A DNA stretch of 64,000 nt, taken from the NCBI GenBank assembly GCA_018857735.1, contig JABMCL010001079.1:839635-903634 (forward strand), written 5' to 3'. Under the pieces are notes generated by a model. The model searched no databases. It worked only from the letters and a program-made list of their open reading frames with translations, and had not been told where the DNA came from. A program made the translations under genes and the position numbers. Shown piece by piece: positions 23,224 to 36,156 of the stretch (its first letter is position 1; each line of letters opens with the position of its first letter). Source of the DNA: Alviniconcha marisindica. Its lineage: Eukaryota > Mollusca > Gastropoda > Provannidae.

Positions 23224-26200
23224 TCATGACTGCAGAACGACAGGCCCACAGCCAAGGAGAAGGTTTCGTCGTGTGAAGTGTAGACCCAGCACTGGTGTTG
23301 ATTTTGTGTAGTATGTACCAAGTAGTAAAGCAGGATTTGTGTTCCTGGAGAAGAAAAAAAAACAGGTGAATATTTGTACTCCTGAGTTAACCAATCTGTT
23401 CAAGAAAAACAACAACAAAATAAATAAATAAAAGGGAATTCTGGACAGATGTTGAAAATTATATTTTACATAGTTGCCTGGGAGTTGTCACAAATACACA
23501 TAAGTACAAAAATGTAGTCTTACTTCTGATACACCCCAACTAGCATGTGGATGGCACACAAGTCCACTGTTCCAAACACACGCACATACACATGAATGTA
23601 CTGTGGTGCCCACACAAGCACCAACACACACACACACACACACGAACATACTGTGGTGCCTACACAAGCACACACCAACACACACACATACATGAACATG
23701 CTGTGGTGCCCACACAAGCACCAACACATACACACACACACACATGAACATACTGTGATGCCCACACAATCTCCAACACACACACACACACAGCGCACTC
23801 ACACATTAAGAGAACTGGGTATGTTGCTGTCCGTCTCAGGATCCTGTTCCTCCATGACTCGTGCCAGGTCCCACAGCCGCACGCTGTTGTCCATACCACC
23901 TGGTGACACACAAATCACATTGTTGGCCACACCACCTGGTGACACACAGATCACATTGTTGGCCACACCACCTGGTGACACACAAATCACATTGTTGGCC
24001 ACACCACCTGGTGACACAAACCACATTTGTCCACACCACCTGGTGACACACAAACCATACTGTTGTCCACATCACCTGGTGACACAAACCACACTGTTGT
24101 CCACACCACCTGGTGACACACAAACCACACTGTTGTCCACACCACCTGGTGACATGCAGACCACATTGTTGTCCATATCACCTGGTGACATGCAGACCAC
24201 ACTGGTGTCCATATCACCTGGTGACATGCAGACCACACTGGTGTCCATATCACCTGGTGACATGCAGACCACACTGTTGTCCATATCACCTGGTGACATG
24301 CAAACCACATTGTTGTCCAAACTACCTGGTGACACACAAACCACATTGTTGGCCACACCACCTGCAGACAAACCACATTGTTGTCCATATCGCCTGGTGA
24401 CACACAAACCACATTGTTGGGCACACTGCCTGGTGACACACAATCCACACAGTTGTCCAAACTACCTGGTGACACACAAACCATGTTGTCCACACCATCT
24501 GGTGACACACAAACCATGCTGTAATCTACACCACCTGACAACACACAAACCACACTGTTGCCCACACCACCAGGTGATGCACAAACCACGCTGTCATCCA
24601 CACTGCCTGCTGACACACAAACCAAGCCATCATCCACACCACCTAGTGACACACAAACCATGCAGTCCTCAGCCCTGGCAACAAGCATTCATTATCTTCG
24701 CTCTTGGTGGAAAGACACCAACAAAATTTGCAAACAAAGGCTGGACCGCACAAAGTTTCAAAACAGCCTAAGTACTGAACTGGTGCGGAAAAAACAATAA
24801 CTAACGAAACAGGCTGACAATTATCCCCCCCCCCCCCCCAAAGTGAATTACAATGTTAAGAACCACATGGTAACTTGAGAGTCTCCACCAGAGGAAGCTC
24901 AAAGGCAATGACAACCTCTGTGTAGAATTGGAAAGCAAGCCAACAGAAGTACTCGATGCCATTCGCGGCCCTTCTACAGAGACCGAGTCTACCCTCTGTA
25001 ACTGGATGCCTGGGCACTGTTGTCCAGATTCAGAAAATGCTGCTGTCTGCCGCAAAGGTGAGTGACTACTGTGCCACCGGCAGTTTCCTGCAGTATGACC
25101 CCAAGGTTTACCGTCTCCAAAGGTACACTGGAATGGAGTGCTTACCTGATGCACTGGACTGTGCTGCCCAGGTGGAGAAATGCTCCTGTGCACTGTAAGG
25201 TGAGCAACTGCTGTACAACTAGCAGTTTTTCACACTTGACCACAAGCCTGGTATAGGAGCCCAGTTAACACCACAAGCCTGGTTAACACCACAAGCCTGG
25301 TTTACAAGCCGGGTTTACACCACAAGCTTGGTTAACACCACAAGCCTGGTTTACAGTCTACAGCTATGCACTGGAATGGAGTGCTTACCTGATGCTAGAA
25401 CAGTGCCATCCCTGCTGAAGCATAAGGTGTAGACAACGCCTGTGTGTGCTGTCAGGTGAGCAACTGCCGTACCACTGGCAATTTCCCACACTATCACCAA
25501 ATGATCCACACCTGTAACAAAGAGAAAGTTACAACATGGGCAGGAAAAAAAAGTCTAAACTTTCCCCCCTTCTCCTCAGTAAAGAAGACATGCAATGCCA
25601 TCGTCAAAATACCTAGTCAGACTTATGCTATCAAACTGAATTTTAGTTTGAGAGGACAGTACCTCAAGGATGAATGCGGTGACTCAACAGAAGAAGAAAA
25701 AGGAAGGAAAAATAGTTTCCTCATGATGCATCATCTTAAAGTGATACCTTCTCAGGTGAAAGGCAAGTGTCACCTCTTCAAAGTACCACCGTAACCTTGC
25801 TTCTCTCTGCTACGGAGCAGAATGGACAGCATAAAGACTTACAAAAACTGTTAAGTTCAGAAACACTAGTCATCCCAAAGAGCCAATCCCATTAATATAC
25901 AGGCTCATGCACAGAACATTCTGACATGTGAAAATGTGTGGGTTGCCCACTTGCTGTAAAATTAGGTAAAGGATGAACGTAAACAAAGGATTATTTCTTC
26001 TCGGTCCACATTGCGCTGTGTGAAGAAAATGATTTGGTTTCACTCTTTTTTTCCCAGGCAGTAAAGGATGCCTGAAAGAACCAGAAGCAGCCAAAAAGCC
26101 ATCGCCAACGCCCACGCAATTAAACGCAGACTGTCTGGATTGTCTTAAGTGACTGAGGAAAACAACAAACCACAGGGGAAGGGGAACTTTCATGCTCCAT

Positions 26201-26850
26201 ACATCTGAATAACCAATCACACTTTCACACCATATCTGAATAACCAATTGCACGCAGAATGTCAAACTGCCCTCAAGTTTCTTTTATTTATAGCCACAGA
26301 AAGGAAAGCTGTTCATGTAATGCATTAACTTAAAACCAAATAAAACGAAACATACACACCTTCCTCTGTATTTTGCAGTAAGATTCAAGGACAAGGACAA
26401 TGGTTTCATGCCTAGCTCTGTCTTAATAACAAGTTAAAACACACTGCATGCTTGCTGACAAGTTTCTGTGGCCTGGTTTCAGAAACAGCCAGGTCTGAAC
26501 TGTGAAAGTTCAATAAACTGTCCACATGCAGAAAGGGGAGACAGTAAGGTGTGATCCCATTCATTACCTGCAGATGCCAGGTACCTCCCATCTGATGAAA
26601 ATGCCATGCAGTGAATAGCTCCCTGGAAAGAGAAGACATGAAGGTGAAGTGTGTACACAGAAGCTTGCTCTAAAATTAGTAACAGCTTCTCAGTGATTGC
26701 GCTGGACATTTTTTAAACTGGTGTGACATCTACTAAGTAGCGAAAGTTGTTCATGGAAACCAGTCAATCACTGTAACTGGTCAGATACACTGCCATTTAT
26801 AGATCTATACTACTGCAAGAGCCCTACTAGCTCTACCCTTCCCTGTCTAG

Positions 26851-26893
<43 letters not shown>

Positions 26894-27440
26894 TACGCTC
26901 TCTCTCTCAGTGCTGAGTTTATTTTTACTTTTTGAAAATTGGTCAAGAAACATAACATTAACAGCCAGTGAATATGACCAACTGCAGATCTTGTTTCTGG
27001 CATTTGCTGACCTTTAGTGGTAAAATACCAGAAATGACCAGTTAACATGAACCCTGGTTTCTGTTTGGTTGCAAACAACAGTGGGCCTGCCCATCAGGCA
27101 GTGCTGACACTGAAACAGTGATCTGTCTGATGAAAAAGGATTACTTTACTGTAATAGTATTAAGCAGATTAAACAGTACATGTATCATGATCTTGCAGTG
27201 TCTTTTACAGGTGTTAGCTTTTTGTACATGTATCATGACCTTGCAGTGTCTTTTACAGGTGTTAGTTTTACATCCAGGTTTGGGCAAGTTTCTCTGGGGA
27301 AACATTTAAAAAAACCAATCTACTAAAACTGATGAAAAGCCTGCTCAAAAACATTACTCCCCTCCCCTCCAAGTTTTACAATAATCCATTTGTCTATCAA
27401 GTTTTCAGTTGTGAACACACACACACACACTCTCTCTCTC

Positions 27441-27487
<47 letters not shown>

Positions 27488-30400
27488 ATCTTAGCCGCAT
27501 ACAGAACAAGTGTTGACTCCAAGCAGAGCGCCAGGCACACAACACTACCCCCCTACCTCAAGAACACATGTTAACATCCTACCTTGTGTCCTGTCATGAT
27601 GCGTACACAACTGCCAGTCAAGACATCCCACAGCCTGACTGTGCGGTCACTGGACCCTGAGGCCACGTAGTTACTGTTGGGGTGGAACTGAACACACTGG
27701 AACATATCATGAGTGCCCCATTTCAGACAGTCCAACAACCTGCTTCTGTGTCGTGTAATCACTGGACTCTGTGGGCTTGTCATCAATGTGGAGGTGAACA
27801 AAAGTTAAAGCTTAACCACTGGAGCACATCAAGAACACCCCATTTCGGCAAACAGTCCAACAACTTGCTTGTGTATTGTGCAATCACTGGACTCTGGGGG
27901 CTTATCATCAATGTGGAGGTGAACAAAAGTTAAAGCTTAACCACTGGAACACAGCAAGAGTGCCCCATTTCAAACAGTCCAACAACTTGCTAGTGCCCTG
28001 TGTAATCACTGGACCCTGTGGGCTTGTCATCAATGTGGTGGTGAATAAAAGTTCAACACATCAAGAACACCTCACTTCAAAACAGTCCAACAACCTGCTT
28101 GTGTATATCACTGGACTCTGTGGGTATGTCACCACTGTCATTGTGTCAATGTGAACAGAACAACACACTGAAGAAAATATTATGATCTATGTCATTTCAC
28201 TCAGACAGTCCTGCAACCTTGATGAGCAGTCACTGAACTTTAAGGCTGTGTAGGTACTGCTGGAGAAGAACAGAAAACAGAAAACAGGCACTACAATTTT
28301 TTTAAATTTGGTTTCAAATTACAAATTACATCTACCATCAATCTGTCTGGTTGCAATGCAGTCATAGCTGGGATGGAACATATTTAACACAAACTCACAA
28401 GTTATACACGAGTCCACAAATGTGCCAGGAGGAAGAAAACAAACACGCACAACTATTTAGGAATCGGCACTCCAGTGGAAGAAAAGAAAAGAAATTGTTT
28501 TTCAAAGAACTCACATCAATGTCCGAGAGATGACCGACGAATAAACGGAGTGGCTGATAATGGTCAACAGACCACAGTCGCCCTGTTCGGTCTTGACTGC
28601 CTGAGGCAAAGTAGTGGCCATGGGGACTGAAACACCCCCAAACACTTGCTCATGCCACGGACATTTTCACCCATTTTACCCAGTGCAATAACAAAATCTA
28701 TAAAACAAGAACGGATATGCACAGAGATAAGCCTGATACATAATACAAAGTAATAATCAAAGAAATAGAAACAAAAGAAATAACCTAATTAAAATATATA
28801 TATATAAAAAAAATTTTAACCATTGTTGAAGGGTTCCTCAATATCAGTCCATCTATTTACATACAAATTTAGTAGAATTGAAAATGACACCCACCCCCCC
28901 CCCCAAAAAAAAACCCCCACCACCACCACCCAACAAAAACACATACACCTAAAACAAAATAAATCCAGCTAACCCCCTCCCATCCCCCGACCCCAGAGGG
29001 TCACAAATCGAAAGCATTGGTATTAAGTTATTAACAGTTATTAACACTCTTCTAAATTTGTTCTCTTGTGTTTGTTTGTTTTTTCCGGTGAATTTCTTTA
29101 TAACAAATGAGATCAAGCATACAGTACGTCTACAAATAAAAAAGGGGAATTACTAGTGGCTATAGTAATACCACAATCATACTTTCTCACAGGTACAGTA
29201 TCAGTATAATAAAAACTTGACCTACCTAAATTTCACATCCCACACAGGGTAGTTGTGACCTTTGTAGCAAACAATGTTGGTCCACGTCAAAAGGTTCCAC
29301 AAGCGAACTGAAAAGAGTATGCATCCCAAATGGGAAAGGATGACAACACCAGTTTCAAATACATTGCATGAGCTCAATAATTTGCTACAGCAACAGAAAT
29401 ACACCAGAACCCCACAGAATCATTTGGAGGGCCACAGCAACAGAAATACACAAGAACCCTACAAAATGATTTGGGGGGCCACAGCAACAGAAATACACAA
29501 GAACCCTACAAAATGATTTGGGGGGCCACAGCAACAGAAATACACAAGAACCCTACAAAATGATTTGGGGGGCCACAGCAACAGAAATACACCAGAACCC
29601 TACAGAATGATTTGGGGGGCCACAGCAACAGAAATACACAAGAACCTCACAGAATGATTTGGAGGGCCACAGCAACAGAAATACACCAGAACCCTACAGA
29701 ATGATTTGGGGGGCCACAGCAACAGAAATACACAAGAACCCTACAAAATGATTTGGGGGGCCACAGCAACAGAAATACACCAGAACCCTACAGAAATACA
29801 AAAGAACCCCCAGTATACTTTGAAGGGTCACAGCAACAGAAATACACAAGAATCCCACAGAATGATCTGGAGGGCCACAGCAACAGAAATACACAACCCA
29901 CAGAATAATTTGAACGGCCACTGCAACAAAAATATGCAAGAACCCTACAACAAGAACCCCACAAAATAATCCGGAGGGCCACAGCAACAGAAGCACACAA
30001 AAACAGTACACACCAATGGGAGAAAGCACCCACACGAACACACTGACCTGTTCCATCCTGCGAAGCGGAGATGAGATTGGTTCTGTCTGGGCTGAAAGAC
30101 ACAGCATAAACCGGACCACAGTGACCGGTCAGCAGCTTGAAGTCTGTGGCAGTGCGGTCATCCATCATTCGCTCCAGCACATCATCTGCAAGGGAGAAAC
30201 GGGTCAACAGAAACAAGAATATACACCACGAAAACAACAAACATGCACAAAACAGCTGAATAATGCTGTCAGCAGCTCTTCATTCAGATACCATGGGTGC
30301 TTTCCAAAACATTTGCCAATGCTAAACATTTAGTGTGAAGCTTGGAAGAAAAGAAAAAAAGTATATTTTTCCAATATGAAAACCTGTATGATATGGAAGG

Positions 30401-33400
30401 AAAAGCACCCATGAGACAGCCAGAATCAGTTCCATTTTGATATAGAGAGGCAGGAGTTTTAACACACATGAAGAAGAAAAAGCCACACAGAACTAAGTAA
30501 AAGATGCTAGAAATATCCAGAAATATTTACGATAATTTTTATTTCATTGTTTTGTATTTATATATATATATATGCTGAAAATGTAGGCATCCAAAATATG
30601 CCCAGATCATACAAGGAAACAGGTCTGGGTACATATATGATACACAAGAATCTTGAGACACAACACAGCACCTCCACGACAGAAAACAGGAGATGTCAGA
30701 CACTCTACCCTACCTGCTTCCTTGTCAATGATTTCCAGTTCCATGGTGGACTTCATCCCACGCAGTTTGTTGGGCGTCAGGCTCCACACACGGATGTTGG
30801 AGTTCTGCAATCCTGCCGCCAGCATGCTGGAGTCATCGGTGAAGTCCACGCAAGTCACTCTGCTCAAGGAAAACAAGACACTTAGACGCACATGCAGAAT
30901 GGTGAGACGGGTGGCAGGTAAGACAGGTGTGGGGGACAAGAAACAAAGGTGGGTGCAGGGAGGCTGATGACCTGCCAGGTGATGCATGCACAGGAGGCTT
31001 GTTTTACTCTTCATATTAAGCAAAACTATGCTATCATTCATTCTCTTCAGGCCCTGGATGCATTTTCAAACCCATCTTCATACAATCTGAGTGTTTTCAA
31101 ACACTTCCTAAAAGTCAGCTATATGCACATACACACCTTATGATTTGGATCACAAGTACAAGGCAATACTGAATTTAACTCCCCAAGCCCTATTTTCTTT
31201 GTTACAAAACACAGTTAAGGACACATGTAAAAGCTACCAAAAAGAAGTGTATTGTTGGCAACATAAATTATATGATTAATGATAAGTAAGTAACTTAAGT
31301 GTTTTACACCCTACAAGCCAGTAGTTATATCCAGGCAATTATAATAATCAAAACAAAGCAAAAATACACAAAAATAAAACCAGTCAATAACCTGGCTGAA
31401 ACAATAAAAACACAATGCATGGCATCATTCAGAGGAGGTGGACATTTCAACAAATGTTTTCTTCACACATAATGACAGAAGCAGATTCTTGGCCAACCCA
31501 CTTCTCATATGCAGGACTCACTGTCCAAGATTACAGATGCACGTGATGCAGTTAAAGTTTACACTGACATCATCTTCAGGCCTTTCATGAACACAGTACT
31601 GTTTTGTTTTCAACATCATATTCATAATCTTCTGCATTACAGTAACACTGCAACAGGCAGACACTCAAATGATCCCTTTAAATTCATTTTCTAGAATCAT
31701 ACGATATGTCCGCTCAGTCGAATGAAATTAAACATTATCTCTGGCATGGATACATCCTTGCATAAGTCTCTGAAAATAAATGAAGGAAAATGTGCAAACC
31801 AAGGTCTAGTCACATATGCAGCACCGATGTCACAGGGACAAAAACTGGGGGAAAGCATTGTCTTCTGTTCTGAAAAGTATGGCATGTCAAAATATTTCTC
31901 TCCCTATGTTCATCTGCTTTGTTAGTTTCTTTGTATTTTTGCTTGTCAGCAAAGACAGCTACACTTACCCTTGGCATGCATTGAGAAATGTGTAGAAACA
32001 AATGGAAGGCAGATGTTCGGCACTGAGCTTGACCCTCTTGATTGCCTCTCGAAGCGCAATGCCCTTCTCATACCTGTCTTGGTCTTTTCTGGACAGTCAA
32101 AAACAAAACAAAAAGGGGATGTCATACTGATATTTTGCCCATTTTAATGACCTCACAAGAGCAAAAAAACTAAACAAAAATACACACACACAAAAACACC
32201 CACCAAGAACCAAACAACAAACACACACACACATCAGAACAGTTACAGAGACCCATGATAACTCTGGGAATACATTTTCTGCATGAACTGATTACCCTAT
32301 TACTCTGATCTGACATCCCGCAGCAGGCCACTTGTGAAGCAATCAAATCACAAAATTTTAAGAAATTTGCTAAGTGAGTACGGCTGACAGAATGATCCTT
32401 CAAATGTGCAACAATGGGCAATACATTTATAATCCAAGGATATTTATTTACAAATGACATTAAATCTAGTTTATGGATACTACGTTCAAATCTGCCCATT
32501 AAGACTTGCAATATCTGCATGCTTCATAAAGCACGCACATGCATATGTATATATATATGCATAAACGCGCACACACACACACACACTCACACCCACTGTG
32601 ACACATGAGCTCAGCCAAAAGAAAGAAAAACGGCTGTGAGCAGCTTTCACACAATGTCCTTGCAGTTTTACCACCACAGAGTCTGATGAAAAATCTGTAA
32701 GAGATCAATACCCAGTGTTTTTTTATCTCTGAAAAAATCATATGTTACCACAAACACACAAATAATCCTTACAGTTCTGGAATAGGTATCCGAGTTTGTG
32801 GTGGAGCATTTGGATCATTCTTTGACTTTTTCAACAGAAGTGGGTCCTTTTTGGCTTTCTTTTTCTGCAACCAAACAAAACGCATGTAAACAAGTCAGAA
32901 GATGCTTTCATTTGTAGTATTATTATAGTTTTCCTTTCCCCTTTCTTAAGAAACAACAACAAACAACACTATGAACATTTCAGGTTGAATTCCTCATTGA
33001 AAATAAGGAACCACAACAGCACTATTACAATTTAAAATAAAAAACCCCGCTACATTGCATAAAAATAAACTATTACCATTCCTAAAAATCTGTGGAATTA
33101 AACAAATCCCTACACGTACAGACTGAGAGGCACCTGTCTCGACTTCATATAGTACCCATAATTATGTTATTTGTAGTCACGTTTTTTTAATCAATCCTTT
33201 AAAAATGTTTATTTTTGAGTATTTCTATTCAAGAGCAGTGCTGCCCAGTCAAACCTCAGCTGGTGATGCTTAAATGTTTACCTACTGTGATATGACGGAG
33301 ACTACTCATTAATATAAAATTTGCAAATGCTGCCAGGAAACATCCCTGTCTCCTTTCCAACTGCCTAAGCATTTTCCTTCATACTTTTCTGTCATCTGAG

Positions 33401-36088
33401 GGATTATAGACATCCAGTTCCATCAACCTCTCACCACCCTCTGACTAACTGATGAGCTTTAGCCAGTCAGTGCCTGCATACAAACACACCTCCTCAGACA
33501 AGCATGTGCCTGTGCTGTTTTTTGGAAACAGTGCTCAAGCACCTTGGGTAGCTGCAGTTTGAAATGTGAGTCTGGGCACACATTGTGTCATTTACACTGC
33601 TTATCTCAGTGGGCAGAGCTATCTGGCTAAAAGTGAGAGATCAAAATACCAATCCACTCTGACCATAAGCCCAACCCTCAAGTTTGGCAAATAAGTGGAC
33701 ATTTACTGAGCAGGTGGCTGGGGGGCGGGGAGGGGAAGAATTAGCCTCATTAATACACAGCTGCCAGCTGGCTAGGAATTGTTTCTCATTGACAGTGAAA
33801 TGGTCAACTCCCCTCTGATTGACAGTGGAGTGGTCAGCTCCCCCCCTACCCCCCGATTCCCCCAGCTCTGGCCTCTGAACGTGAGGGCGAGCATCCCTCT
33901 GCAAACTGACCTTTGGCTTTCCAGTAGCATCCCCCTCCCCTTCCCCATCCTCTTCATCCTCCAGAGGAATGTTGAGCTCAGGTTCCTTCAGCAGGCCGAA
34001 AAACACCTTGGCTTTGTTAGCTGTCACAGAGAAGACAGACAAAGCAAACACGCAGTCAAAACAGCTATCACGTGGAACAACAAGTTACAAATGTTTGGGT
34101 GCACTCTGTGGGTCTCTTGTCCACTAGACTTGCCTTATGTGAGCAACTTTCATGCAAGGAGAGACGGGAACAAGGAGTGGAAGCGTAAAGAGGTGGGATG
34201 GTGCTGCTGGAGGGAAGAAAGAGCAGAGAAAAATGCAAAAGAAAGTATGAACACACTACATCCACCCTACCTCCCCCCAAAAATCCAACAAAAACAGTTT
34301 ACTACATATATTCACTTTAGCAATTATGGTAAGAGTCTCTCCACTCTCAATCAATACCAACAACAGTAACAGCATTACAAGTATATATTGTATGCAATCA
34401 AAAGAGGTGAGTTTCAAACACTGAAACAGGCAAACATTTTCTCTCTTTCCTCTACCAAACCTTTACAAGCAACAGCCATCAACATCAAGGTAGAAGTATC
34501 ACCTTCTTTTTCAGCCTCCCCCAGCAGAGCTCCACTGGTGGCATGAATCTGATCCTGTGATCTTGGGATGCCGTCAAACACTGGCAAACAAAACAAAACA
34601 AAAGGCATAAAGGCAAACTACTGACAAACAAATCTCTTGAACTGTAGTACATGTGCACAGCTTACGGTCTCTAATCCTTTAGCTGCGTACAATGAAAATC
34701 ATAAACAGAGCTGCATGTACAAGTAACTCACTTACTTAGCTCACTTAATGCTGAATTGGTACATTACAGGTGGACTGTCAGTTCAGTTGGTTTTACATAT
34801 CAACAGGATGGGTTAGATCCCTTGGCAAATAAAATTGTATGATGCCAACTGGCAAGAGTCTCAGATAGATACAAATAGCATCCTGAAAAAGCCTGTGTTG
34901 CGGAAAGATGAAGTAATGACTTAATCTGAAATGGCATTTGTCCACATCAGAGACAAAGACATGGTCCAGACAAAAAAAAGAAGAAGTTAAAGCAAGATGG
35001 CCCCCAATGACCCTAGCGGCAAAAGAACACTGACCTTCAATGAAGAGATGCTCCTGTATCATGTTAATGAGGACAGTCAGGTGTCGTTCCTGCAGATGGC
35101 GTTTCAGGTGTGTGTATGAATCACGAGACATGCGGATCACAAATCGACTAGATCTGCAGAAGAGATAGCAGCAGCGATGATGTATAAAATATTTAAAAAG
35201 GAAGAAAGGGTGGGAAAACTAAAAGGAGTACTCTGAACTCAAAAGTAATAAAGAACAAAAACAGAAATTAATCAAGAAAATGAACAATGCCTAAATTAGG
35301 TTCATCCTTTATCTTTTTAAATTATGATATCAAAAGAAAATTGGTCAAGATTTATGAACTAGAGAGAGCACAGAAATGGATCCACTCTCACTCTCAGTGA
35401 CTGAATGAGGGTATCTATGTGATGTTCTCACTTTTGTCTGTATTATAGCATATTGTATTTTGAAAAGTGAAATTAGTATTCATAGCTATATATGCTGTAT
35501 TTTTTATATTTTTGTTGTTGTTGATAACTGACAACTTTGCTCAATCTCTGCAATTATGCTGTCTGCATAGTTTTACTAAATGGTTTATACTGAACTAAAC
35601 TGCGTGTTTGTTTTTATATTTTGATCTTTTTTATTTCTTCTAATCATTATTTTTGTTGGTTAGTTGCTCCATTAAAAGAATAAAACAATACTTTGGGCAA
35701 CATGACAAAATAACAATTTATTTAAACAAATTAGAACAGTCTGCTGCTAATGGGGGGTGGGGCAATATCCACTTTTAGCCCAATCAGTCCACAGTCCTCA
35801 AATGGTATGAGAATGTGTGTGTGTCTGTGTTTAGAGACTAGCAGTAGCACATTACAGAATGAACTGATATGTGGATATGCAACTGAAGTGCACACTTCAA
35901 GTTCATTCTGTCCACACACACTCTCTACCATTTGATGACTATGAACTGACGGGACTAAAAGTGGATACTGTTATACCAGCAACATCTGAGCATCAGTTCA
36001 TTCCACTCTATACATTCTCATACCATTTGAGGACTGCGAACTGATAGGGATAAAAGTGGCTGAGGGAGAGAGAGGGACAGGGGAGAGG

Positions 36089-36156
<68 letters not shown>

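Noticed and set aside
23596..24771. 391-codon plus-strand ORF, the longest in the window
   Set aside because: It is the antisense reading of the CA-rich array and the 36-bp TAF5 minisatellite; the 12-residue period is that of the DNA repeat and no start or splice context supports it.
27330..27360. Hammerhead-like CTGATGA motif (also near 33.4 kb)
   Set aside because: The matching GAAA box and three helices are absent.
33590..33670. tRNA-like stretch (TATCTCAGTGGGCAGAG and a weak B box)
   Set aside because: No cloverleaf can be drawn and no SINE body follows; probably a decayed fragment or chance.
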